Below are positions 12,781-25,640 of a stretch of 64,000 bases of DNA, piece by piece. The translations under genes were made by a program, and so were the position numbers. The notes below the pieces were generated by a model. That model did no database searches and was not told the origin of the DNA. It was given only the letters and a program-made list of their open reading frames with translations. The stretch comes from Phocoena phocoena (lineage: Eukaryota > Chordata > Mammalia > Artiodactyla > Phocoenidae). Position 1 is the stretch's first letter. Each line of letters begins with the position of its first letter. The stretch covers positions 106,716,313 to 106,780,312 of the forward strand of contig NC_089225.1 in assembly GCF_963924675.1 (NCBI RefSeq). The letters run 5' to 3'.

Positions 12781-13600
12781 GCACTTTGACTAAGGCAAGT
12801 GTTTGTCACAGAAGCTGCTTCTCTCCTTGCAACTCTTCATTATCCCCCAGTGTCAGAGACCCTCCTTCCAAAGCCACCCACCTCCCAAGAGACGCCTGAA
12901 GACTGGAGGCCGGACAGGAGAAGTCAGCCTGCAGTGTGACCTTTGCCCTAATTTGCACCTTCGGTCCTACTGCCTTCTCATCACTCTCAGAATCCGGAGG
13001 CTGTGCCAGCCCCGGAAGGATGCAAGTATTCCCACGCCCCGCATCAAGGGTATCACATTTGATCCTCCCAAATATCCAGCATCAATAGTTTAGACAAAAA
13101 CCAACACCGAATGGATTCCACCCTAAGGCAAAATGTTCCAAAACAGGAAGAAATGAAAGTGAGCACCAGAGGTCTGTTTGCATGGGTAACAAAGTGCAGG
13201 ATAATATGAAAAAGACGATATATATTATACTGTCTTTTGTGTAACGAAAAATAGAACATGGGAACATGGGTGCGTTATTTTCCTGAAAAGAAATACAGAA
13301 AGTATTAACAGAAACTAATGAAAAGGGTTAACTATGGAGGTGGGAGGGGACAATGTAGAAGGACTGGGGATGGCAGTGAGACTTGTATATCTTTTTATAT
13401 CATTTTAACTTTGAACTATATAAATGTTTTATGTATGTGAAAAATTAAATTTAATTTAAAAAGACGGGATAAAGCAAATCCTACAGTGAAGTGCAAACAG
13501 AAACAAAACAAACTGATTATATATCAAACGGATAACATGACCACACAGAAGGAATTGATTCAAGTACTCTAATTGTTCTAAGAACAAAAACATTTTTATA
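12781..13600. other. Intergenic sequence, no gene seen
   Basis: A modest open frame at 12803-13093 carries no known motif. An AT-rich, LINE-like tail lies around 13.25-13.45 kb. Confidence 0.45.
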
Positions 13601-13811
13601 TAGTTGACCCTTGAGCAACACGGATTTGAACTGCGTGGCCCCACTTGTATGTGGATTTTTTTCACTAAATAGGTCCTGCAGGACTACACGACTTTCAGCT
13701 GGTTGAATCTACAGATGCAGAAACAGGGATACAGAGACTAGCAATAAGTTATACACGATTTTGGACAGAGAGTGGGTGCCCCAGCATCCATGTTGTTCAA
13801 GGATCAACTGT
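13601..13811 (+). mobile_element. Tigger-type non-autonomous DNA transposon
   Basis: Terminal inverted repeats: AGTTGACCCTTGAGCAACA at the left, and TGTTCAAGGATCAACTGT at the right as its approximate complement. The interior is deleted, leaving no transposase. Confidence 0.8.
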
Positions 13812-13960
13812 ACTTTACTTAGTAGGTGTACTGTTAGTTGTAGTACTGGTCTTGTGTTCTGAAACTTCTATGTATTATATAGTATTAAGCAAATACATAT
13901 TTTATTGTAAGAGAAAAAAGATACTAGTAATAAGTACAGTACAGTAAAAGAAGTTAAAGA

Positions 13961-14173
13961 GGGCTTCCCTGGTGGCGCAGTGGTTGGGAGTCCGCCTGCC
14001 GATGCAGGGGACACAGGTTCGTGCCCCGGTCCGGGAAGATCCCACATGCCGCGGAGCGGCTGGGCCCGTGAGCCATGGCCGCTGAGCCTGCGCATCCGGA
14101 GCCTGTGCTCCGCAACGGGAGAGACCACAGCAGTGAGAGGCCCGCGTACCGAAAAGAAATAGAAAAAAAAATT
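13961..14173 (+). mobile_element. CHR-type SINE, cetacean subfamily
   Basis: Perfect 13-bp duplication aagaagttaaaga at 13948-13960 and 14174-14186. Confidence 0.95.
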
Positions 14174-14186
14174 AAGAAGTTAAAGA

Positions 14187-15603
14187 AAAAACATATGAGA
14201 TTAAATTTCAGGTGGAACTATCAGTAGCTTGAACTCGTGTTATTTTTTTTTTTTAATATTTCCTGGTTTGTTCACTGACGGGCCCAGAAGCAACAACACT
14301 CCTACAGCAATGAGCACATACAACACTAAGTTCTTGTTTCCTACGTATCATTCACCACTAAGGGAACCAGGAACAAGGACTGCTTGAAGAAATGGTTAAT
14401 TCTAGGTCTGGGGCTGAAAATGTACAACACGAGCCTGGAATATCTTGTCGTGCCAGAAAGTAGAAAAGTACACAAGATAAACGTGATTGTGGCAAAGAGA
14501 TTCAGGCTGTGACCTAGAGGCTCCCACCTCTCAGTGTGGGACATTAAGAACATCAAAATGAATAACAGTAGTATTAGGTTATAACACAGTTTTAAAATCC
14601 GTGAAGCCACAGTGATTTTCAGAAGAAAGGAAGGGGGTGGGGGGATTCTTACAGAAAAATGCCAGCTAGTAAATGTGGAATTAATAAAAGAATGAAAACC
14701 CACCACTTCTGTGACCCCCATTGCAGTACTTGATTTGTGCAAGTCTCATGGATGATTGCTCAAACTACCTGGATATTCAGTTGATCCTCTAACCATGTGA
14801 CGATCCCTCAAATTACTTACTAATTACAAAGTGGAGAGAGTCTTGGTGATCGAAGTCAGCATCACCGAGGATGCACAACCTGACAATATTTGCTCACCAA
14901 AGTGATGCAATGAGAAGTACACGATATCACCTAGGTAGTAGTCCTGCCAAAAATATTAAACCCGAATCTAAACATGAGTAAACAACCGGATTAATCTACC
15001 ATGTGGCACATCCTGCAAGACTACTGGCCGAGACTCTTCAAAAAGACCTATGTCACAAAAACAAACAAACAGCAGTAAAACAGCAGAAAGGTGAGAGACT
15101 GTTTGAGATTAAGAGAGACTAAAGGGACATAACCAAATATCATACGTGAACCTCTATTGGATCCTGGATAGGAAAAAAAAATCCAGCTATAGAAGACATT
15201 TGGTGGCCAAGTCTATTGAACGCAGATGCTGTCATGGTTATGATAATGGTATTGAGGTTTTGTTGGAGAACATCCGGATTAAGAGATGCTGAGAGATTTA
15301 GAAGTGAAGTGTCAAGATGTCAGCAACTTACTAGCAAATTGTTCAGCAAAATAAAAGTATGTAAAATATACAGAGAGAGGGAGGAAGAGAAAGCAAATAT
15401 AGCAGAATGTTAACCATTGGAGAATCTAGGGGACGGTATAAGTGTGCTCGGTGTACTCAGCTTTTCTGTTGGCAATTTCAAAATAAAAGGTTGGGGTCGG
15501 GGCGGGGGAGGGAGAAAGTCGGGTGGACAGAGAAGGCTGTGATAGTTTGCCGCCAGGCCCAAGAGGTCTGCCACCCACACAGGAAGTTTAGAAAGGCTTC
15601 CTA
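14187..15603. other. Intergenic sequence, no gene seen
   Basis: AT-rich DNA. A 133-codon minus-strand frame at 14341-14742 has no recognisable domain and no splice or promoter support. Confidence 0.5.
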
Positions 15604-15724
15604 GGGACTTCCCTGGCGGTCTAGCAGTTAAGACTCCGCACTTCCACTGCAGGGGGAAACGGGTTTGATCCCTGGTGGGGGGCACTAAGATCCCACATGT
15701 CGCATGGCCAAAAAAATTAAAAAT
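15604..15724 (+). mobile_element. Short CHR-type SINE
   Basis: gggacttccctggcggtcta head; imperfect flanking duplication (agaaaggcttcct / agaaagtcttctt). Confidence 0.85.
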
Positions 15725-16177
15725 AAGAAAGTCTTCTTAAATTACACTAGACTAACTGTCCTCTTACGTCTTCTGAAAAGAGGGAAGGGTCTACATTCCA
15801 CGTGCCTTGAACATCCTCACCCCCATTCAGCACCTGGTAAAACCTCCGCCAGTTACAGACATTCTGAACCCAGCATCCATTGGAAGAGTTTGATGAATGG
15901 AAAACACACCTGGCAAGTACCATACAGGTACAGAGTAGAGTCTCCCCAGGCCCTACGCCCTGGGATGGCGATCCCCACCCCCCAAGCTCCAGGCCTGTGA
16001 AGCCCCTGGCTGGTCCCAGCCTTGAGCTTGGGTGGGAGGGGGTCCACCTACCACACCAGGGTTTCTCCCCTTTCTTTTCATCTAGGACTCCAGGGGCTTT
16101 TCCTAAGTGGACCTCGGGTTCTGCCGGAGTGGGAGCCCTGGACTGTCCTTCACCCACTTGGCTCAAAATTGTATTTG
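15725..16177. other. Intergenic sequence, no gene seen
   Basis: The long minus-strand frame covering it (15747-16373) runs through the adjacent SINE and is not a gene. Confidence 0.55.
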
Positions 16178-16386
16178 TTGGGCTTCCCTGGTGGCGCAGT
16201 GGTTGAGAGTCTGCCTGACGATGCAGGGGACACGGGTTCGTGCCCCGGTCCGGGAAGATCCCACATGCCATGGAGCAGCTGGGCCAGTGAGCCATGGCCG
16301 CTGAGCCTACGCGTCCGGAGCCTGTGCTCTGCAACGGGAGAGGCCACAACAGTGAGAGGCCCTCGTACCGCAAAAAAAAAAAAAAA
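16178..16386 (+). mobile_element. CHR-type SINE, cetacean subfamily
   Basis: Perfect 13-bp duplication aaaattgtatttg at 16165-16177 and 16387-16399. Confidence 0.95.
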
Positions 16387-16399
16387 AAAATTGTATTTG

Positions 16400-17100
16400 C
16401 TCATTCATTTGTTCAATTATTCAATTAGTTGACAAGTATTTCTTGAGCACCAGGCATTGTTTGGAGCACGAGGGACACCCTGATGGACAAGCAGCTGTGG
16501 TCCCTGCCCTCATGGAGCTCACAGGCAAACTGCAAACAACACAAGCGCCAAGAACGGGAGGAACACGGCGCCAACGGAGTGTTCTCAGAAGGGGAACTGC
16601 GTAGGTGGCATTCGAGTGACAGGCAGGATGTATATCGGCAGGCTCTGGGGATGGGCCGGATTTGGGGGACGATGAGCACGAGGGTGTGAAGGAATACCCC
16701 CAGGGTTGGCTTGAGTAACCAGATAGACGCTGGTGGCCCTCACAGGACATCCTGGAGAGGCCTCAGTGGAGGGGGGTGCACGACAGTCAGGCACGCGGAG
16801 CAGAGGCCCGTGCTGGGGCTCTGTGAAGACTCACGGCGGCCACGTGTGGCCAGAGCCTGCCCTGCTCCTCCAGAAACCTTGGCCACGCCCAGAAGAACAC
16901 TCAAGGACAAGTCTTCAGTCCTGGGCAGGCTCCTCTTATTCTGCTCTCCTTTGTCCTCAGAAGCAGATCTGGGCAGCATCCCATATTCCAGGTGACAAGC
17001 TCCTCTGGCTGGCTGGCTGGCCCGGAGGGTGCCTTTTCTTTCTCCCCTGGAAGCCAGGATGGGGACAGAGGAACAGCTCAGGGACATACATGCAAACACA

Positions 17101-17161
<61 letters not shown>

Positions 17162-17492
17162 ATATACACGATTCTGCCTCTCAGGATTGGCCAACCCAGA
17201 GATGTATGATTTGCTTTGCAAAGGTTGGAGATCATTTTATTTTCCTAGGATCACACTGGAGAACGGAACCCTCCTCTGCTACTCTCTTTCCCCCAACACA
17301 TAACACATGGTTCCCCCAAAACAAGAAACTCCTGGCGCAAGTGCACTCTACATGGAATGAGACGAGGGGACTGAGTCTCACTTGCAGGTGGACATGGAAC
17401 AAAATGGGGCAAAACAGGGCAAAACAAGCACATGTGGAAGAAGAGTCCTAGGAATACAAACCCTCTGGAATTAGCAGAAACGGTGGGCTGGA
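16400..17492. other. Intergenic sequence with an old LINE2-like tail and a compound microsatellite
   Basis: 16400-16540 resembles an old LINE2-type tail (cttgagcaccaggcattgtt, tgccctcatggagctcacag). The rest is unique, with a (CT)n(CA)n tract at 17104-17159. Overlapping open frames on both strands are not supported as genes. Confidence 0.5.
17104..17159. repeat. Compound microsatellite (CT)n(CA)n
   Basis: About 16 CT units run directly into about 12 CA units. Confidence 0.97.
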
Positions 17493-17946
17493 GTCTGTCT
17501 TCGTCTCCTGGGGCTCCTGCAACAAGTTGCCACAGAATTGATTGCTCAAAACAACAGAAATGTATGCTTTCACCAGAAAGCCAGAAGTCCAAACTCAAGG
17601 TGACAGCAGGACCACACTGCCTCCGGAAGCTCGAAGGGAAGTTCTGTTCCTGCATCTTCCAGCTTCTGGTGGCTCCAGGCGCTACCTGGCCTATGGCTGC
17701 GTCACTCCAATCTCTGCCTCTGTATGCACACAGCTTTCTCTTCTGTGTGTCTCTCCTCTGTGTGTCTCTGATAAGGACGCTTGTCATTGGATTTAGGGTC
17801 CATCCAGATAAGGATCCCACAGATCTCTTCATCTCAAGATCCTCAACGATGTCTGCAAAGACCCTTTTTCCAAATAAGGTCATATGTAGGAGTCCCCAGA
17901 ATTGTAAAGTAGACATATCTTTGGGGGCCACCATTCAATCCACTAC
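17493..17946 (+). mobile_element. MLT1-type ERVL-MaLR solo LTR
   Basis: gtctcctggggctcctgcaa head, middle gtcattggatttagggtcca, end caatccactaca. It is homologous along its length to the copy at 2068-2524. Confidence 0.85.
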
Positions 17947-19180
17947 AGTATGAGACTTCCACAGAACATGAGAGAGGAGAGGCAGCAGTTCATCTCGCTT
18001 TCTTTCTGACTTGGCGCTGGTGCCTTGTGGTGAGGGCCACTCATACTACAACTGTGCCGACAAAACCATCACTCCTTCAGGCTCTCACCACTTCTCAAAA
18101 AGAAAACAGAAGGCATTCTGGGAAATGCTGGTGGGCCCCCAAACCGTTCCCAGCCATGCAAATTATACCCTCTCTTCAGGGTCTATTTCCAAGCCCCCTG
18201 CTTTGAGGTCCCTTTGCCGGCCACCCTAGGCCCCAGCTGTGTCGCCCTCCATCGAACTCTATGACCTTGGGCATTGATCTTGTTTGAACCCCTCGACAAG
18301 TGTTTGCTGGCTGCCTGCTCTGTGCTGGACCCCAGGCTTACGAGAAAACTCATCTGACAATTAATCCTGCTGATGGCTTTGCATGCGAGATTTGGACTTG
18401 TTCTGGGAAGTCCCAGATTCCTGGGGGGTGAGTGGGAGGTTCAAAAGTCAGTACAAAAAGCTTAAATCCCTGTAACCAAAATCACCCTCAGAGATCCCTT
18501 TTAAACCACCAAGAACCAGACCTTGAAGCTCAAAAGCAAAAATCAACTTGTTCCCTTGCAATGTAGGTAGGATCTCCCTTGCCCTGGGGCAGATCTAGTT
18601 TGAAAATAGGGGTGGAAAGAGGAAAAGGCATTAATGAGACTTTTCTTTTTTATTTCTTCATCTCGATTTTTTAGTTAGATTTCCTAAGTGATCGGCATGT
18701 GTGTGGCAACTCACTGGATGGTATGCTCACGGAGGAGCTCCCTGACGGCAGCTCTCCTCTTGAGTGAGCCAGAGAGCAGGCTGTGCAAGGCTGGACAGGG
18801 CAGGGGCTGGATAAAGGTGCTGAGGGAGAGGAGGGAGGGAGGGGAGCAGTGCCCACACCCGTGGGTCTCACTTCTCCAAGCGACTCTAAGGTATTTTTCT
18901 GGAGATTGATCCCATCAAGAGGAATTCTGGGGCAAGCTGTCCATCAAGGGCTTTCTCACCTCATAACCCGGGTCCAGTGCCTTCCCTCTGGGCTAAATAT
19001 CCACCTGAAGCCACGACAGGCACAGGCCCACACCGTCCAGTTCTGGACTTTCAGCTGCAGCCACGTGCAGAGTCACTGTGCCCAATGCCTGAGAGCTCAA
19101 CGTACAGCAGATGCTCGTTAAATGTGGAAAGTCTCAGAGAACTCTCAGGTCTGCCAACCTCAGCCAGGGTGTGGGGCTCT
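17947..19180. other. Intergenic sequence, no gene seen
   Basis: Mixed-composition unique DNA. Short frames near 18.7-19.1 kb have no recognisable domain. Confidence 0.5.
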
Positions 19181-19599
19181 CTATATTAGCCAGGGTTCTC
19201 CAGAGAAACAGAATCAATAGGATGTGTGTGTATAGAGACAGAGATTTATTTTAGAGAATTAGCTCACATGATAGTAGACACTGGCAAGTCCAAAGTCTTC
19301 AGAGTAAAGCCAACAGGCTAGAGACCCAAGGAAGAGGTGACACTGCAGTACAAGTCCGAAAGCAGTCTGCTGATAAATTCCCCCTTTCTCAAGGGAGCTC
19401 AGTCTTTTTCTCAAGGCCTTCAACTGATTGAATGAGGCCCACCCACATTAGGGAGAGCAATCTGCTTTACTCATAGACTTGCTGATGTAAATGTTAAGCC
19501 CATTCCAAAAACACCTTCATAGAAACATCTGGAATAATATTTGACCAAGTTTCTGGGCAAGGTGGCCCAGGCAAGCTGACACATACAATTAACCATCAC
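19181..19599 (+). mobile_element. MLT2-type ERVL solo LTR
   Basis: tattagccagggttctccag head, interior aatgaggcccacccacatta, end acaattaaccatcaca. An ancient non-coding LTR. Confidence 0.75.
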
Positions 19600-20940
19600 A
19601 TTCCCCTACCGGAGCCACACTGAGGCCCTCTGAGTCTCTCTCTCTCATTCTCTATGCCTACTCCCTTCCCTGCTGGGCTGACCCTGAGCTCTCCCCTGCC
19701 CTGTTCTACCCAAAGAGGTCCCAGGAATTTGAATTCCTCCTTCTTGGACCTTTCTCTTTCCAGCCAGGTGGATCCCATCACTCTGGTGGCTCCCAGAATT
19801 ATATTTACGCCAAGCACCTCCTGGAGGGAATGGAGCATGATTGGCTGCACCCAGTGAATGGGAGGAGTGCCTCTCCCTGTGCCTCCCTGCCCCTGCATCA
19901 CTGCCAGCCTGGACCAGGCAGAAAACAGCCTTAGATAGAAGCCCAGAATCTTGCTTTATTTTCTTCTAGAGCTTAATACCAAATGAAATTATAGTATTGT
20001 TCTACCTACTTATTGTTGTCTCTCTCCTACCAAAATATAAGCCCCCAGAGGACACGGACTTCATCCCCAGAGCCTAGCCCATTGCCTGGCACAGCCAGGG
20101 CCTTGGAGGATTTGTTGACTGGCTAAAAAACATTTACTGAACTTCTCCTTTGCTCAGCACGTGCCGGGCCAAGCAAGGTGTGGACACAAGCTCAGCTACA
20201 TCAGGAATTCACAATTTCTGAGCATCTCCACACACATGCCCAAGACCCTTCATTTCTCTCTCCCTGGGAGCTAGACTCTCCCTTCCCTGAGGACAGAAGC
20301 TGTGTCCCTTGGTCTCCTGGAGTCCGCCCATGATTGAGTGTCCCAGGGCAGTGACTGAGACCCTTTCAGCCCCCTGGAGGAATATGAACTGAATCAATGG
20401 GGAGATGCTTGGGGACTAGCTGGAGGAAAGGGACCTGGGCACACAGGAGGGCACAGGTGGCTGCTACCTCGATTCAGCTCCAAGGACTCATCCACAGTCA
20501 CAGTCGTTCCGGGGCTTTGCAGAGGAAAAGGGCGCGGGGGTGTGCTTTGGAAATAGAGTTGCAAATTTGTATTCAGCTCTTCCTGCACCCCTGACCCTGG
20601 AGACACCCCAAGGCCCCCGGATCCCAAGGAGTTACTGTTGATCTTTCCCTCTCCCTGACGCAGCAATCCCTGGCGATCACGACCCTTAGTCCCGCAGCGC
20701 CACCTGCTGGTCAGCATCGCTCAGCCCGCGTCGTGAATCCACGTCCCGGCCAGGGCCCACGTTAAGCCCAGGTTTATTTTCTACTTTAGCCTACTTGGCC
20801 CGGGGAGAATCCAGGAATCCACCGTACACACCTCTTTCTTACACAAAGCAGAACTCCAGTAGGTTCCCCTTTTTATTTCAAAAGTAATGTGCATTTATCA
20901 TAAAAAAAACACAGGTAAACAAAAAGAAAAATCACCTATA
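19600..20940. other. Intergenic sequence, no gene seen
   Basis: Includes an old LINE2-like fragment near 20.03-20.13 kb (cagagcctagcccattgcct). Otherwise unremarkable. Confidence 0.5.
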
Positions 20941-20942
20941 TG

Positions 20943-21105
20943 GCATTGCCAGATAAAATATAGGACATCCCATTAATTTCGGATTTCAGATAAACAACGA
21001 ATAATTGAGTGGGACATGCTTGTTCTAAAAAATTATTTGCCATTTATCTGAAATTCACATTTGGTCGGATGTCCTTTATTTTTTATTTGCTAAACCTGGT
21101 AACTC
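20943..21105. mobile_element. Palindromic MITE (MER53-like)
   Basis: Left arm ttgccagataaaatatagga is complementary to right arm tcctttattttttatttgct...ctggtaa, and the inner arms (atttcagataaacaacgaat / attatttgccatttatctga) also pair. It is nearly one long inverted repeat. Confidence 0.75.
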
Positions 21106-21914
21106 TATACCATAACCTACTTAACTCTCTGGTTAACAGGTTGAGGTGTATTTATACAGCATTTTTTTTTTACTCCCTATATATACATTTTTTACTCATA
21201 AAGGGGGGAGAGGCTCATAAGATAGACTGTTTGCAACGTAATTTCTCCATTTAACAACATCCCATGAACGTCTTTGCATGGCCTTGAATGTTCTCTTATA
21301 GCCTAGTTTTCCATGCAGACGTAATGTAAGACTCTTTGACATCTGGCAATGATTATCGTTTCCGGATCCCTTATTCTTTTTTTCCAGGCACTAAATGTCC
21401 TGATCATCCCCAGCTTCCGGTACTTCACCACAGGGCTTCCTTTCCTCTGCTCTCGCTGCAGGGCATTTGTAACAGGTACCAGCCTAAATTCTACAACACA
21501 AATAAACAAGGGCTGTCCTCAGAAAACACTGCGGCTCTGGCTCAGGAACTAGACTGAGGGGTCCAATCCCTTCCCCGCTGCTCCTCACTCAGTAGCTCCA
21601 TGACCCTGGACATGGCCAGTAACTGCACAGAGGTGGCCTCCTTGATTGCAAGATGCGGGTGGTGATCATGGTAGGGTTATTGTGAAGACAGATCTTTCTC
21701 TTTCCCCCTAGATGGCAACCTCCACATGGGCAGGAAACTCCCCTGTCTATCCCAGTCACCATTATATCCTTATAGAACGTGCTCGATGCTTGAACATCAC
21801 AGGCACTCAAAAGATATACATGGACCAAATGACCAAAAGATGGATGCTTTTCCACGGAAGGAAAGGATGTGACCGTCCACGTTGGGGGAGATGGTGCAGT
21901 GCTGTTAGGATCTG
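21106..21914. other. Intergenic sequence, no gene seen
   Basis: No recognised gene or repeat. Confidence 0.45.
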
Positions 21915-22240
21915 TTAAAGGATAAACTGAGGCATATTAAAATTTTTAAGAGTTTATTTGAGCAAAAATCAACTCAAATCAGGCAGCACCCAACTGGAAG
22001 TGGTGACGGGTACTCAGCCCGTAGGAGCCAGGGGAAGGACAGACATATAGAGAAAGTGTGGACGCGAAGAAAGGAAATTTGATTGACTAGTGCTTAAAGC
22101 CAAGTTGGTGTTTGTGATTCGCTGTCCTTAGCACTTGGATTTCGTGAGCCTGGGGCATTTACAGGCTTAGATTTTGTCTGCTTCCATAGGCACCATGGCA
22201 ACAGCCCACCTCAGTCTACCGGCCTCCTTGTTTAGTTAAG
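21915..22240. mobile_element. LTR-like repeat of uncertain family
   Basis: Contains ttttaagagtttatttgagc and a style of interior typical of old LTRs. I am not certain of the boundaries or the family. Confidence 0.45.
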
Positions 22241-22493
22241 TTAACAGATGTGACCTGTGTTCTAACCACAAGTTCCAGAGCAGCCAGATTAGCCTCCCGG
22301 CCCTACCCCACCAGCAGCACAGCACCCGCACTTCCAGCTCCGGTGACTCTGTCACTAGTGATCTGAGCTCTTCCTGCAGCAGAAAGTCTCTCCACTCTCT
22401 GGGAACCAGGGTGAGGTGGGAGGAAAGTGTGGGCCTCGGGTCCAACAGACCAGGCCTAAGGCCGTGCTCTGCCACTTTCTGTCTATGTGACCT

Positions 22494-23321
22494 TGTATTC
22501 ATTTCTTATTGCCGCAAATTACCACACCCTTAGAAGCCGAAAACAACACAAATTTGTTATCTTAAAATGCTGTAGGTTGGAAGTCTGACACAGCTCTCAC
22601 TGGTCAAAGGAACTGTGTTCCTTTCTGAAGGATGGAGGGAAAAATCCATTTCTGCTATAGACTGAATATGTCCCCCCAAATTCATAAGTGGAAACTTAAT
22701 CCCCAATGTGTTGGTATTTGGAGGTGGAGCCTATGGAAAGTGATTAAGTCATGAAGGTGGAGCCCTCACAAATGGGATTAGTGTCCTTATGAAGGAGACC
22801 TCAGAAAGACCCCTTGTCTCCTCCACCACTAAGGACACAGCAAGAAGATGGCCATCTGTGATCCATGAAGCAGATCTTCACCTGACATCAAATCTTGGAC
22901 TTCTTAGCCTGTGAGAAATAAGTTTCTGTTCTCAGCCAGCCAGTCTGTAGTATTTTTTTATAGCAGTCCAAGCTGGCCAAGACAATTTCCTTCCCTTCTA
23001 AACAGCTTCTAAAGGCTGCCTACATTCCTTGGCTCATGGCCCCTTTCCTCCATCCTTAAAGCCAGCACTCTGACATTCTTCTAATAGTCACATCTCCCTC
23101 TAATCTCCCTCACCCCTCCTGCCTCCCTTTTAAGGATGCTTGTGGTTATATTGGGCCTGCCTGGAATAATTCAGGATAATCTCCCTATTTTAAGGTCAAG
23201 GATTAGCAGCCACAATTCCATCGAACCTTAATTCACCTTTACCAAATAAGCTAACATATTCATAGGTTGTGTGGATTAGGATGTGGGCACCTTGCAGGGG
23301 GCCATTATGCTGCCTACAACA
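22494..23321 (+). mobile_element. MLT1-type LTR, split by a younger MaLR LTR
   Basis: The left part begins tgtattcatttcttattgcc (22494-22652). The right part resumes with ttcccttctaaacagcttct and ends ccattatgctgcctacaaca (22985-23321). Confidence 0.8.
22653..22984 (+). mobile_element. MST/MLT1-type MaLR solo LTR nested in the previous LTR
   Basis: Begins tgctatagactgaatatgtc and ends agctggccaagaca. Exact 5-bp duplication atttc at 22648-22652 and 22985-22989. Confidence 0.87.
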
Positions 23322-23413
23322 GATGTAGAATAATTACATAACTTCCAAGAGTCTGTTTCCTTATGAAGAAGAGTTCCTACAATGGTTGGAGCGGGGATTA
23401 GGGATGGTGATTG

Positions 23414-23750
23414 TATTAGTCATCTAATTGCTGGGGGACAAATTACCCCCAAACTTAGTAGCATAAAGCATTATCATCTCCCACCTTTTCTGAGGATCAG
23501 AAATTAGTGAGCAGTTTAGCTGAGCAGTCTAGAGGGGGGTCTTTCATTAGGGTACAGTTAAGATATCGCCCCAGGCTCCAAACATCTGAAAGATTTGCTA
23601 GGACTCAGTGGCTGTGGGCAGGAGGTCTCAGTTCTTTGCATGTGGCCCCTCCAGAGGGCTGCTTGAGTGTCTTCACAACATGGCAGCTGGCTCCCCCCAG
23701 AGAGAGTGATCCAAGAGAGCAAAACAGCAGCCACAATTCCTATTTTTTAA
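23414..23750 (+). mobile_element. MLT1-type LTR, partial
   Basis: tgtattagtcatctaattgc head and interior tgtggcccctccagagggct; the 3' end is not clear. Confidence 0.65.
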
Positions 23751-25129
23751 CCTAGCCATGTGCATATACTACCTATTTAAATTATTTAATAATTTATTAA
23801 ACATTTAATAAAATAATTTTTCAAAATAAATAAAAATTACCCATAACATTACTCAGTTTGGTCTAGTTCAGAAGCTTCCAAGACTTATCAGCAGAACTAT
23901 TTCCTCAAATGAAATTTTACAGGAAATCCTAATATCACAACCATATACAACAGCAAGTGGCCCAGCAGGATGGGAGGCCTGGAGACTGTCTATGTGCCTC
24001 TCACTCCTCATTTTACAAACCTCTGGATTCAACCTTTTATCTAAGCAAGACCTTCCGGACTTTCCAATGCTAGAAATAAAGAGCTTTGATGAGATCTGAA
24101 ATTGTAAAAAGCCTATTCTTCCCTCCTCCTGGAGTCTTTTCCTCTTGATATCCCTTTATTATGAAGACATTTTATTTTATAATTTTTTTAGCCAGAAAGT
24201 TACCCAACCTTTAAAGGAAGGAAGGATTAGTCATTTGGTTTGAACAGGAATTCCGAAACTTTTTTCACTGTGCCCATAAAACCGTGTATCCAGAAGCCTC
24301 TGCAACCAAGTGGGGGGCTTGTCCCAGGGGCTCCCCTCTCCCCCATCTCTTCCGTCCCCTTCTCCACCACCCACCACAGCCAGGATTAGCCTCCAGAAGC
24401 CAGTATGAGAGAGGGTCAGCCCTACCTCTCAGCCTCAGGTTGCTGTGGTACTCACTGTGTCCTGGCAGCCACCTATAATCTGTAGCCAGTCGAATCTGGA
24501 TTTAGATCCCAGACCTACCGCTCATTAGCTGGTTGAATTTGGACAAGTTACCTAACCTTCCGAACCTCGGTTTCTGCATCTGTAACTTGGAGACGGTCCT
24601 CTCTCCATTGCTGGCTTGCACTAAAGGTGATATAAGTAAACATCTAGCAAGTAGAAGGATCTCAATTAATGGGGGCAATTATTATTAGACACCAAGGAGA
24701 ATCTGTTAAATGTTCCTCAGTATCTGCTCACCCCTTCTTCCTTTTTGTAATAGAAATGCCAAAGGATTACCTGGGTGCCTGGCCACCCAAGCAGAGGCCC
24801 CATTTCTCAGCCTTCCCTGCAGACAACGCGGTCACGTAGCTAGTTCTGATCAGTGGAATGTGAATGGACATGATGTGCCCAACTTCTGAGTTGTGCCCTA
24901 GAAAGGATGCTGCCTTCTCCTCCCTCTTGCCTTTCCGTCCTCCCACTGGCTGGGGAGATGGAGGGTCCCGGGCCAGCTGCCCTGGAAACAGGAAAGGAAG
25001 CTACCTGTTGAGGATAGAAGAGCCTCCACACCACCCCTGGATCACTGACCTCAGAAGAAATAATTGTTCTTTCTAGGACAGTGTATCTTTGGACCTCTTT
25101 GTTACGTCAACTTGGATGAACCATGAAAG
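23751..25129. other. Intergenic sequence, no gene seen
   Basis: AT-rich at first, then mixed. No gene recognised. Confidence 0.5.
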
Positions 25130-25640
25130 AGTTTAAAGTTGTAGGTTCTTTGGTTGGCCTAAAAATTAAATTGACATAAAACAGAATAACAGGAGAAAAA
25201 CAAATTTAATTTTGTACATGCGGGAGCCCCCATAAAGATACGAGACTCCGATGCAGTCAGGCGTTTGAGGCTTCTATACCATCCTAAGCTAAGGAATGGG
25301 ATAGGGGCCTGGGGCTCCAGAGGGGAGCGGGGCCATTCACAGGAAGATGAGAAGAGCAAACGTTTGGCGTCAGATGTTTGCCCTGCCATGCAGGTAAGTC
25401 TCTCTGATTTTTTTTTTTGTAAGTTTTCTCCGGTAATAGCTCTCTTTCTGGTACAACACCCCTATCTAAATTCTTTTAGGCAGTTAAGGGAGAGGTAAAA
25501 ATCTTTTCCTAAGCTTGCTGCGTCTTGATTGTTTTCACCTCAAAATAACCCACAGGCCAAAGGGGCACATTTTGGTTTTGGGGTGGCATATTCTGCTCCC
25601 CTTCAAAGTGTATGCTCAGGAGTCTTAGTATTCCCTCTTT
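25130..25640 (-). mobile_element. Cetartiodactyl ERV LTR, copy 1 (minus orientation)
   Basis: Shares long blocks in inverse orientation with 56858-57470: tgccctgccatgcaggtaag, gccattcacaggaagatgag, ggggcctggggctccagagg. A non-coding solo LTR remnant. Confidence 0.7.

Noticed and set aside
15747..16373. 208-codon minus-strand open frame
   Set aside because: Its N-terminal third is the complement of a SINE; the rest has no domain.
17251..17934. 227-codon minus-strand open frame
   Set aside because: Lies largely over an MLT1-type LTR on the opposite strand; chance frame.
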